This document shows, piece after piece, positions 1 to 12,400 of a stretch of 64,000 nucleotides of DNA. Source of the stretch: Mytilus californianus (taxonomy: Eukaryota; Mollusca; Bivalvia; Mytilida; Mytilidae); NCBI RefSeq assembly GCF_021869535.1, contig NW_026262581.1, positions 121,052,771 to 121,116,770 of the forward strand, given 5' to 3'. The translations under genes and the position numbers were made by a program. How positions within the stretch are numbered: the stretch's first letter is position 1; each line of letters starts with the position of its first letter. A model generated the notes under the pieces. That model ran no database searches and was not told the origin of the DNA. It worked only from the letters and a program-made list of their open reading frames with translations.

Positions 1-239
1 ATGAACCCTGATTTGTACTAAACTGACAATCTGTGCCAGTTCACGCCCGCAGATAGACTTGTTACACTAACCGGACACACTATTCAGACTAACAGCCAAC
101 AAGTCTTTGCTCTTACTACTAAATGTTGCATGCTTAGAAGAGAAGCAGCAAATTTAATATAGATTTTAAAGTCTTTAGCCTGACCACACTAAGGATTAAA
201 CCAACGACCACAGTACCTTTTATACGACTGCAAAACATT

Positions 240-668
240 TTTGGTTATGGTACCAACAGTTAAGGAATAAGGGGCCAAAAATAAGCATTTTTGTAACTTC
301 CAGACAATAACTTGTGTGTTAGTGTATGGATCTCTCTGACATTGTACCACAAGGTTCCATATCACAAAGGGAATGCTGGGATTGATTTTGGCGGTAATTG
401 CCTCAAAATTTTAGGAATTAGGGGCCAAAAAAGGGGCAAAAAACAAGCATTTTTCTAGTTTCATGACAATAACTTGTGTGTAAGTGTATGAAATTGTACT
501 ACAAGGTTCCATATCACAAAGGGAAAGCTGGAGTTGAGTTTGGGGTAATTGCCCAAAACATTTAGGAATAAGGGGTTAAAAATAAGCATTTTTCTAGTTT
601 CCAGACAATAACTTGTGTTCAAGTGTATGGATCTCTCTGAAATTGTACTGCAAGGTACCATACCCCCA
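240..668 (+). repeat. Family A tandem-array element, partial copy
   Basis: About 2.5 units of a roughly 165-bp repeat with recurring landmarks: GGGGCCAAAAATAAGC, ACAATAACTTGTGTG, a TGTATGGATCTCTCTGA block and CAAGGTTCCATATCAC. The same family recurs at 5236-6066 and 38770-39856. Small ORFs here are repeat shadows. The preceding 1-239 shows no gene; it may be another repeat but I cannot define its ends. Confidence 0.8.
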
Positions 669-2167
669 AAAAAAAAAAAATTCAATGGGCCATTTTTAGA
701 GTTAATGGGCAATTTGTCAAATGAATGGGCAACAAAAAAATATCAAAAGTGTATGTCTCAGCAAAGAGCATGAAGAGGTACTAACCTGTATGATTCTAAT
801 TGATATTGTTCCTGTGCTTTTGTAGTTTTGAGTGAACAAATGTTAATTTATATTTAGTTCATGGTGATTTATGTGACTAAGACCTGGGACTAGTATAATA
901 GTCCCAGCTAAGACTGACATCATATATATATGTGTTCATGATACTTAACCTCACTCAGAAATTGACACTTTATGACTTATAATAAAAACTATAGAACTGA
1001 ACAACATATGACCAAGACCAACACCACTTCAATGAACATGAATCAAGATTAAGGAAATGCTGAAATCAAGATTGTACTGGTTTTAAATGTTGTGCAGCCT
1101 AATGCCATGGTATTTTTCTTTCCAGCTTTTTGGCAAGATTTGCTGTACATTTTGCTGCCATCATACAATAATCAGGGCCATAACTTCTCCCAAACAGGGT
1201 GATATTTATGAGAATCTTTATTTACTGTTTTAATACTAGTACCTTCACCAGTACAGTCTCCTTGTTTATTTTTCAAGTTCCTTTGACATTAAATTTGGGT
1301 CTTCGTCAACTGACATACTTTGTCCGAAGTTCTGTATTTGAGGACGTTTCAGGCATTTCCTCAGCATTTTTTTTTTATTATTATTTTTATCGCAATCAAT
1401 GGCCATGCAAAACAACAATTCATTGCTTCTTTGGAGGCATGTTTACAAAATTTATAAACGAACCAAAGACCAAAAAATTGACAAGAACAATGAAGCGCCT
1501 TTTATGGAGACAAGTACGATATTTTAAAAAAGGCCCTTGGGTTTTTCGATCAAAATTATAGCAAGTTTACTTTAAAGATTATAATTTGAGAAAATTTCTC
1601 ATCTGTACTAGCCAACTTTCACAGAATAAACGTTGTTTACTTTGAAAATTTGATCATGGTTTGGGGTTCAGATATGCCGCAAGTTGCTATTGTTAACTGT
1701 TAACATGAAGCAAAACACCTTCGACGGCCCAAAAATGTAGGTGGTGCTCCTGTCATTGGAGCAAAGCACAACCTTGTTTTGTACACAAAAATGGCGACAC
1801 GGAAATACTTTTTATGATATCTAAATGTTGATACAAGCGAAAATAATGTGCGCCACATTGGGGCTGACATTTGTCACTCTTAGCACCATTTTTGGTCAAA
1901 ATGCGCAAATTGCGCTAGACCTTCCCGATCACTAAAGGTTAGCAACTATAGGTCACCGTATGGCCTTCAACAATGAGCAAAACCCATACCGCATAGCAAG
2001 CTATAAAAGCCCTTAAAACGACAAGTGTAAAACAATTCACATTAAGAAACTAAAAGCCTGATTTATGTACAGATCAGGTAATGATTATGTTTATACTGTG
2101 TCACAAGTGATTGAGTTTGTGCATTAAGGGCCTTTTTGGACCACAAAGTGATGGACTTATAAAAAAT
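669..2167. other. Non-coding stretch upstream of ZRANB2 exon 2, with a fragment of a dispersed repeat
   Basis: No coding exon is supported. I searched for the missing ZRANB2 first exon (start Met through a D-W-x-C-P motif) and did not see it. Positions about 1938-2090 match the dispersed family best seen at 52596-52975 (AGCAACTATAGGTCACC and the AAAAGCCTGATTTATGTAC block). The 120-codon ORF at 1199-1561 has no recognisable domain. Confidence 0.6.
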
Positions 2168-2994
2168 TAGGGATGTCAATGAGTACTTGAGTATTCGGGT
2201 ATCGCTCGGTAGTACCGAGTATCGAATACCAAAACAATTCTTGACTAATCAGTTTCCTGTTAGAATATTGCTGTCTTTTATATATAAAATTGATCTTCTC
2301 GAGAACCTCTTTCGAAAAATTAAATAGGCATCACTGATTAATCATACTAGTAAATAAAATACATTTTGTTTCGAATGCTTGTGCTAAATTTCCATTTAAA
2401 ATGCCTCCGAAAATACATGGGCTATACCAAGGCCAACACTTTAAACTAAACATGTCTTAGACATTCCGTCACATAGGTACCATCAGAGCAAATATTTTCT
2501 TCTGCAAGACTGTTTTTACAAAGTTGCAAAACCGACTGACCCCAATAATAGTTGACAAAATAATTATTCCAAATAAAACAAATTCATTGCATCCTCTGGT
2601 GACCCTCAGTTAATAGATAAACTTCTAATCCTTACGCCTTTGTAAATATTAGATGTGTTTTCTTAACGATTACCAAATACTATTGTTTGATATGGTTTTT
2701 CCTTATTATTATTTTTGAATAGGTGTCCATTAAATTATATTTATTAGATTATTGTTTTTAAATTAAGTAGTACTTGTAGGTAATGAGCTATTAATTATGG
2801 TGTGTAATTCCTTGTCCCAGATACTTATGTAGATGGTTTTTCGTCCATTGAACAACTGTTACAAACCACAGAATGTAAAATACATATTTTTGTGTTTCCA
2901 TGTTGTAGAAATATTCCCAAGCGAGTCCTCGAGTATTGCTCAATAAAACCAACTAGTACTTGATTAGTAAATGTTCACCGAGTTGACATCCCTA
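2168..2994. mobile_element. Non-autonomous hAT-like DNA transposon
   Basis: The ends are inverted: TAGGGATGTCAA at the left and TTGACATCCCTA at the right, with weaker similarity further in. The flanking 8-mers are TAAAAAAT (2160-2167) and CAAAAAAT (2995-3002), a 7/8 match. An 8-bp duplication is the hallmark of hAT insertion. The 827-bp body has no transposase ORF, so it would need a transposase from elsewhere. It is an intronic or upstream insertion relative to ZRANB2 exon 2. Confidence 0.85.
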
Positions 2995-3450
2995 CAAAAA
3001 ATATAAGAATTTGAGTAATAATGCTTGATAGAATTACCTACATTTTTGTAACATGATAGAAAAAATATACATGTTATCATTTGAAATATTTTTTCTTTGT
3101 TTAATGCTTTGGTCAAATTAAAAAAAAAAATACTTTAGACCAGAAACAAATTTGAAAGTCCTTGTCTGATGTATGGTGATGGAACAGGTTTAAAAAGTTA
3201 TTGTAGAATCTTATCTTTTGTTGTTAAGGGTCAATATTTCATATGTTGACCTATATAAAGGTACAAATGTATACCTTGCTGTGGTATTTAATTGTTTGTT
3301 TGTCAATTATTTTGTCAATATTCCTAATAGCGCTGACATATATATGGTTTTCTTTTGCTGAAAAAAAGGTTTTCTTAACTACTTGTTAATGAAACTTAAA
3401 GTTATATATAATGTATACCAGTATATGTAACTGCAATATCTATCTTACAG

Positions 3451-6400
3451 GTGTGGCAATGTCAACTTTTCTAGAAGAACTCAGTGTAACAAATGTGGTA
3501 AAGGTAATTTATAATTTTTACTAACTTTTCATTGACTGATATAGTTTGGTATACAGTTGTCCATCCATCTGCATTTTTAGCTTTTCTCATCAGTTGCATG
3601 GCATTGTATGTCGTCGTCTGTTAACTTTTACAAAAATCTTCACCTCTGAAACTACGGGACCAAATCTAACCAAACTAATATAAGACACAAGCATCATTTG
3701 GATATTTAGTTGACCTATGACCCCACCTGTCAACCAACATGGCTGACATGGCTAAAAATAGAATATGGGGTAAAATGCAAGTTTCATCTGTTATCTTGAA
3801 AACCACTATGAACGGATAAAATCTGATACAAAATGCTCAGATCTACGTTTTGTTTTTTCAAATCAAAACTTTCAGACAACTTCCTATAGGAATTATTGCC
3901 CTTAAATGACAAATTTTACCAATGTTTTGTGTTTTTGACTTATATCTTAAAAATAGATGAAAACTTAAATGAGCAAAAATGATCAGCAAGGCACGATCTA
4001 CAAAATTGTTAGTATGACTGAAATCTTACAACGACTCATTATAGGAGTTATTGGCCTTTAATGACATTTTTATGGCCCTGCCACGGCGGAGGGTGTATCA
4101 AGTTTTACACTTCGTCTGTACTTCTCAAAATAAGTTTCCGTCTTTTAACTTTAGTTTGCCTCAATCAAATGTAATAAAACTTGTACACAATGCTTGTTAC
4201 CACCAAAATTAGATCAAGATCGATTTTGAGTGGTGTCACTATCGCTGTTCTCAAGTTATGTCCCTTTATAAATGGAAAAATTGCTAAACTTGCCGTTTCC
4301 GCACCTTAACTTTAGTTTGCCTCAACCAAATGTTATGAAATTATGAATGCTTGTTACCACCAAACACAGATCAAATTTGAATTTTGGTGGCGTCACTTTA
4401 GCTGTCCTCGAGTTATGTCCTTTTTGTCAAGCCTTCGACTTTTCGGCCGCGTCCACAAATATTCACTCTGTGGTTAAAGTTTTTGAAATTTTAATAACTT
4501 TCTTAAACTATCCTGGATTTCTACCAAACTTGGACAGAAGCTTGTTTATGATCATAAGATAATATCCAAAAGTAAATTTTGTAAAAAAAAAAAATCCATT
4601 TTTTCCGTATTTTACTTATAAATGGACTTAGTTTTTCTGCCAGTTAACATTACATTCACTCTGTGGTTAAAGTTTTTGAAATTTTAATAACTTTCTTAAA
4701 CTATCCTGGATTTCTACCAAACTTGGACAGAAGCTTGTTTATGATTAAAAGCTAGTATCTAGAAGGAAATTTTGTTAAAATATTGTTCCATTTTTTCTGT
4801 ATTTTACTTATAAATGGACTTAGTTTTTCTTCCAGTTAACATTACATACAGTCTGCAGTTTAAGTTTTTAAAACATTTATTAGATTCATAAACTATCCTG
4901 GATTTTTACCAAAATTGGACAGAAGCTACTTACAATTAAATGATAGTATAGAGAGGAATATTTTGATTAATTTTTTTCCTCATTTTTGTTGAGCCTGCGA
5001 TTAACAGCAAAAGTAGGCGAGACACTGGGTTCCGCGGAACCCTTACGAATTTTATAAATTGAAAAATTGCTGAATTTGCCATATATTTACAAGTGACACA
5101 TTCTTCTTTTATTTACCAACTTTTTTTGATTTTTAGTCCCCTACCGACAAAGTGGAAGGGGACTTTAGGTTTGCACTCTGTCTGTTTGTCTGTCTGTCCA
5201 TCCGTCAGTCCGGCAAATCCGTTTTCCACACTTTTTTAAACTTTGCGGTCGTATATTGGTATGACGTTGGCGTCGTCGTCCGAAGACACATTGGTTTTCG
5301 CACTCTTACTTTAGTTTAAGTAAGTGGATCTATATGAAATTTTACCATAAGGTTCAATACCACAAAAGGAAAGTTGGGATTGATTTTGGGGGTTATGGTA
5401 CCATCAGTTAAGGAATTAGGGGCCAAAAATAAGCATTGATTTTGGGGGTAATAGCCTTAAAAAAATTAGGAATTAGGGACCAAAAAAGGGGCAAAAAACA
5501 AGCATTTTCTAGTTTCATGACAATAACTTGTGTGTAAGTGTATGGATCTTTCTGAAATTGTACTACAAGGTTCCATTTCACAAAGGGAAAGCTGGAATTG
5601 AGTTTGGGGGTAATTGCCCAAAACGTTTAGGAATAAGGGGCCAAAAAGCGGCCAAAAATAAGCATTTTTCTAGTTTCCAGACAATAACTTGTGTTCAAGT
5701 GTATGGATCTCTCTGAAATTGTACTGCAAGGTACCATACCACAAAGTTAAAGGGAAGGCTGGGATTGATTTTGGGGGTAATTGCTTCAAAAAATTTTTTC
5801 TTTAAAATTTTCCATTTTAAATTGGTTATTTCTGATTTATATATAAAGCAAATAATAATGATTTGGTTTGAATAGGTAAATTAAAAATTTTTAAGTTCTT
5901 AGACCACATTCATTCTGTGTCAGAAACCTGTGCTGTGTCAAATATTTAATCACAATCCAAATTCAGAGCTGTATCAAGCTTAAATGTTGTGTCCATACTT
6001 GCCCCAACTGTTCAGGGTTCGACCGCTGTGGTCGTATCAAGCTGCGCCCAGCGGAGCATTTCATTTGTTCATGCTTGAAGATATTGATTTGATATTTGGT
6101 GTATTGTTTTATCATGACAAGTTACAGATCAAGTTCGAATTTTGTTCCAGTCTGATAATTTTGTGCAGAGTTATGTTCCTTGGACTTGGAAAATTCACTC
6201 AAATAATCAGTTTTCCACACTTTTTTTCGTCACTCTTGAAGATATTGATTTGAAAATTGGTATATAGTTTTATCATGACAAGTTACAGATCAAGAACGAA
6301 TTATGTTCTGGTCTGATGATTTTGTACAGAGTTATGGTCCTTGGACTTAAAAAACTCACTCAAATAATCAGTTTTCCACACTTTTTTTCGTCATTCTTGA

Positions 6401-9400
6401 AGATGTTGATTTGAAAATTGGTATATAGTTTTATCATGACAAGTTACAGATCAAGAACGAATTATGTTCTGGTCTGATGATTTTGTGCAGAGTTATGGTC
6501 CTTGGACTTAGAAAATTCACTCAAATAATCAGTTTTTCACACTTTTTTTCGTCATGCTTGAAGATATTGACTTGATATTTGTTATATAGTTTACACCATG
6601 CAAAGTTTTAGATCAAGTTAGCATTTTGTTCCAGTACAATGAATTCTTAACCGGTAGGGGACTATGTATTGCCATGCAATACTCTCAGAATGCTTGTTAA
6701 TTCTTTCTTTTCTTATTACAGAAAAGAAAGATGGATTGATTTTTAAGAAAGGAGGAACAGAAATAGGAAAAGGATTGGCAGAAAAAAGTAAAGGTTTATT
6801 TAGTGCTGATGACTGGCAGTGTAAAAGGTAAAAAGAATAGTGCTCATATACAAGTGATTTATCAGTGTTGATTGTGTATATGCTATAAAGGAGAAAGTGT
6901 ATTTGGGACTTATTTGGTTCAGCAAATTCACCATAAAATAAAGAATTGTGTAATACCATTACTAATCACACTGTTTTAATTTTTTTCTTAATATATTATC
7001 ATGTACAATGTAAGCACTCTGACTCCCTTGGTTGTTAACTAAAATTTTTGTTCAGCAACCCCTTTCTTTCTCGACATTTTTGTAAAGTTTACATTTTAAG
7101 ATTGCTTTTAGTACACATATTTTGAAATTTTTATTAGTCCCCTATCGACGAAGTCGAAGGGGACTTTAGGTTTGCACTCCATCTGTCTGTCTGTCTGTCC
7201 GTCCGTCTGTCCATCTGTCAGTCCGGCAAATCAGCTTTCCACACTTTTTTTCTTCGTTCTTGAAGATATTGATTTGATATTTGGCATATAGTTTTATCAT
7301 GACAAGTTATAGATCAAGTTCGAATTTTGTTCCGGTCTGATGATTTAGTCCAGAGTTATCATGGTCCATATCTAATGTTAGAGTACTACATTTTGTATGT
7401 TAAACCATATTTCTGTACAAAGAGAGATAACTCATTTTTTTAAAGACATTCTTTGGTTAATTGTTTGAAGTGTTTTTATTTTGTATAAACTAATTTTCTG
7501 AATGCTATATACATAAAAAAAAAAATTGTGAAATCTTTTAATTAGATAATAATAAATTTTTATTAAGGTATATTTTTCATTACATTACATTGTGTATAGA
7601 TAAAAGTTGTTGACATTTTATAGATAAGTTACAAATCTATATTAGTTTGTGACAAATGAAAGAAAAAATATTTGGAACTATTAATTATATTTGATTATAA
7701 CTTGAAAATAAATATACATTGTATTACATCATATCTAATTTTAGAGAACTATTAATCACATCTAATGCTAGAGTGTTTTCCACACTTTTTTTCATCATGT
7801 TTGAAGATATTGATTGATAATTGGTATATAGTTTTATCATGACAAGTTACAGATCAAGTTCAAATTTTTGTTTCTGTCTGATAATTTTGTGCAGAGTTAC
7901 ATATGTATGGTCCTTGGACTTGAAAAATTCACTCATATAATCAGTTTTCCACACAGTTTTTAGTCATGCTTGAAGATATTGACTTGATATTTTCTTTTTG
8001 TTCACACCATGACAAGTTAGCATTTTTTTCCAGTATAATGAATTTTTACCCGGTAGGGGACTATGTATTGCCGTGCAATACTCTCAGAATGCTTGTTGTT
8101 TCTCATATATTTTTCATACATTTAATGTTGACTTCACAAATTTTGAAACCACTTAAATTAAAATTCTATGTTGCCTTCTTGGTGGGTTCAATAGCCCAGT
8201 AAATGGCTATTTTGCCTTGGGATTTGAAATGTCAATTGTATTTTGATTGTTATGAGTGTTTCAAGTGGCTTTAACATATATCCTTACATTTGATATGAAA
8301 AATCCAGACATTGTGCACCTACTGTATAACAGGTTTTTTTCGTGGGTGTAAAATTTTACGATTTAGGGGCAACAAAGTATACCAAAAATTTTGGCAGTTT
8401 ATATTTTGGCGGATTCTCAATTGCCAACTAATATTTTGGTGGATACTGAAATGGTTGCAGTAAAAAAAATAAATCAAACAAGTGTCTATTGTAATGATTA
8501 AATAATTTTTCTGCCTGATTGACGTGTTATTTATTGATTATATTCTGATACAGTTAATCAATAGAATGTGGTAACTTATATATTTGTCACAGATGTATAA
8601 GCTACTTGTAAATGTTGCAGTTGATTAGTTACGAAATTGACCTGACCTTTGATGTACTTATTGAGTTATAAAAGTATCAAGAGTGAACTTTCAACTCTCA
8701 TATAATTTGACACTAATTGATAATGGTAAAATACCTGACAGAGTACCTTATTTGACACTAATTAATAAGTGTATATAGTTTAGATAGAACTCAAGACTCA
8801 TTTTATAAAGTACATGTATGTACAATGCCTTTTGACATTTATGTTGTTAAAACTAACATTTACCGTTATCGACCTGCCTACAGGAAAAATAGAGATCTTT
8901 GACAGAATGCTTTACCTATTCGGAAGTACAGAACAGAATTTATTTTCACGATTTTCATTTAACCGCCAAAATAAGCGAAAATTAACACCCAGCAAAAATA
9001 ACCCGCTATACAGTATTTTGTTTTTTATTGGAATTACATTATGTTTTTATGGGATTTTCCATCGCAAATCTTCCATTTTACCAGAGGCTCAGTGTAACAT
9101 TTTGTGAACATAGCTAGCAGTACTCGTAACTCATATTAATTTTGTGTATTTTATATGTTATTCAATGAAAAAGTTATCATTTATGAAAAGAGTTGTGTTT
9201 GTGACTTTCAGCAAATATCATTTACAATGAAAAGTATGGGCCAAAAAGATCACGAATATATTTTATTCTAGATATTATAAGGATGAAGATAAATTATTGT
9301 CAAGCTTATTTTTATGCCCCCGCCGTAGCGGAGGGGGCATTAAGTTTTACCCTTGTCTGTCCGTCCGTACGTCCCAAAGTTGGTTTCCCTTCTCTAACTT

Positions 9401-12400
9401 CAGTTTGCCTCAACCAAATGTTATGAAACTTATACACAATGCTTATTATCCCAAAACACAGATCAAGTTTGAATTTTGGTGGCGTCACTTTCTAGAGTAA
9501 TTATATGCCCATTTACAAATGGAAAAATTGCTGAATTTTTCGTTTCTGTTCTCTAACATAAGTTTGCCTCAACCAAATGTTATGGAACTTATACACAATG
9601 CTTATTACCACAAAATACAGATCAAGTTTGAATTTTGATGGTGTCACTTTAACCGTTCTAGAGTTATTATATGCCCATTTACAAATTGAAAAATTGCTGA
9701 ATTTTTCGTTTCTGTTCTCTAACAATAGTTTGCCTCAACCAAATGTTATGAAACTTATACACAATGCTTATTAACACAAAACACAGATCAAGTTTGAATT
9801 TTGGTGGTGTCACTTTTACTGTTCTAGAGTTATGCCCCTTTAGAAACGGAAAAATTGCTGAATTTTTCGTTTCCGTTCTCTAACTTAAGTTTGCCTCAAA
9901 CAAATGTTATGAAACTTATACACAATACTTATTACCACAAAACACAGATCAAGTACAAATTTGGGTACTGTCACTTTACCGTTCTTCAGTTATGTCCCTT
10001 TATAACTTTATATGATATGCAAGCGGGGGCATCATCTGGACACATTCCCCATTTATTTACTGTGAAGTTGCAATTGTTGATTCTCCGAGAAGTCATTTCA
10101 CAAACATAAATATTCATATTAAATATGCTTAAGCAAATATATACTTTTGCAAAACAATGCAAACTGATCAAAATGTATCATTCCCTATTTTGTAGTTGTG
10201 GGAATGTAAACTGGGCCAGAAGAATGACATGTAATTTGTGTAATGCTCCTAAGTATGGGAAAACTGAGCAAAGAACAGGTATGTCAAATTTGTTTTGGTT
10301 TCCAATTTTATTTAGAAAAGTTAGACATTTTGAAAAACTTTATTTATAAACGAAAATATTATACATGAAGACACAGTTCTGTGTGTCTTACCGTAAGTTG
10401 GTTGAACATCAGTTTTGTGTATTGTCCATCCATAAAAATGTCTTGCAACCTTCTTTTATTTATTTTTTTACTAAAACATTTATAAGTATTTATCTATGCA
10501 CACTTAGATTTATCAATTACATTGACAATATGTATGATTTCACAATATTTGGTTCACGTCATGTGTTTTACAGCAAAAGATGTTCATTGTTTTTTTGTTT
10601 TGTTTTCTTTCTTATGTAGTTTGCATTTGGTACCTCTTGCTTTATTTTTTATCTGATTTTTAGGGTTCTCCATAGCACATATATTACATGGACTTAACCA
10701 TATCTTCAAATACAGACAATTGGTGGAAGGCATTTTGTATCTGTGATTACTCTGAAATATGTAACTAGATTTTCAGATGTGGAGCTGAGGATTACAGTTT
10801 TGAAATATGCAATGATGGTTTAAGACAATTCAATGTGTTAATTTAATGATTGTGTTTTGCAGGATTTGGAGGAGGTTATATGGAAAGGGACGAAGTTGTT
10901 GAATATGTACACCGGGATGTTGAAGAAGATGATGCTTTAGTTGATGAGGTTATTTCTGTTTTTATTTCACAATTCAGTATTTGTTTTATCTATGAGATTG
11001 TAGTTTGTGTTTTTTTTTTTAATAATTCTTATTTTTATGTTAACAATGATAAATACATAGATTTTATCTTTTTTAGCTCCCCTGGCCTAAAGGGCAAGTG
11101 TGAGCTTTTGCCATCATTGAGGTCTGTAGTCCTTTAACTTTTGAATAGATCATCTCCTCTGAAACTACTGGGCCAAATTTAACCAAACTTTGAAAAAATC
11201 ATCAACAGTGTATCTAGTTTAAAAAAGTGTTTGATGAAGCCGCCTTCCACCAAACATGGTCATCATGGCTAAAAATAGAACATAGGGGTAAAATACAGTT
11301 TTTGTCATTTATCTTGAAAACTATAATAGATGGATAGAATCTTTAAAATGACAAAAATGATCAGCAAGACAAGAAAGTATCTGATCAGTTATTTTAAGAT
11401 ATCTATACATATTTGCACATTTAGTCCATTTGAATACATTGTGAAGGTTCACTTAATGAATTTTTTTTTATCTAGTTTGGTAGAAAGAAAAAGAAATTTA
11501 GAAATTCTACTGAAACAAAGGTAATTGAACCAGAACCAAAGCATGAAGAAAATGAGGAGCAAGAGGAGGAGGAGGAAGAAGAGGATGATGACGATGATGA
11601 GGATGTATCTAAATACCAGCTAGATTCTGATGAGGTTAGATTTCTAGTGTGTTAAGGATGTTTGCTACTCTAGTTTTTGACTTTTTGTCAGATATTTGGA
11701 ATCCTTGAGTTTTATCCATATAGTGCCAATAAGAATTTTGCCCGCTAATCCCTTTTCTTTTCATAATTTTATTACATATAGTTTAAAAATCCACTTTTCG
11801 AAAATCTTATAAAATCCTTGTTATTTTTTCATAGTTTTTGAAAGAGAAAATGTGCCAATGTTAAATGTATAACAAAAATCTAGAGAAAATTTTATCCTGC
11901 CAAATTTTCAATTAATTATATATATATATCTCAAAATCAAAAGGACAAAGACCTTTTATTTTTTCTGCTTTTTAAGTTCTGTTATTTATATACTATCAAT
12001 TTATAACAGTCTTTTCAAAAGCTTGTTATTTTGAAACAGAGGAGGAAACATCCTTGATAAAAAATAATTGTTTATATCTATTTGACAAAGGTTATATATT
12101 AGTTTTCATAATTAGTTGTAGATGAGTATAAACTTTCAACAGAAACATCGAAAATAGGCAGATTTCAATTTATTTTAAGGAAAAGGAAACATGTAAAAAC
12201 TAGATGTGTCGTAACGATTGGCCCCACTTGCAAAAAAAGCTTGAAGTTATTTTTAGGAGTGGAAATTTGAGAGTGAAAGTCCGTATAACTATTATTTTCA
12301 CGAAATTTTAAAGTCCAAAGCCCATAATTTTGGAAAAAATCAGAAGAGCAGAACCAAACGTAAACTTGATCTGTAACTCGTCAAAGTTGACTTACAAACT

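Noticed and set aside
1199-1561. 120-codon plus-strand ORF upstream of ZRANB2
   Set aside because: AT-driven composition with Phe/Tyr runs from poly-T, no domain, no splice context.
669-3450. Possible location of the ZRANB2 first exon
   Set aside because: No ATG followed by a D-W-x-C-P zinc-finger start and donor in the right phase was found; the exon is probably left of the window.
5528-5716. 62-codon ORF nearly identical to one at 38963-39151
   Set aside because: Both are translations of the same family A tandem repeat, not paralogous genes.
9513-10109. Cluster of overlapping ORFs on both strands with similar peptides
   Set aside because: All fall in the family B array, so the shared peptides are repeat shadows.
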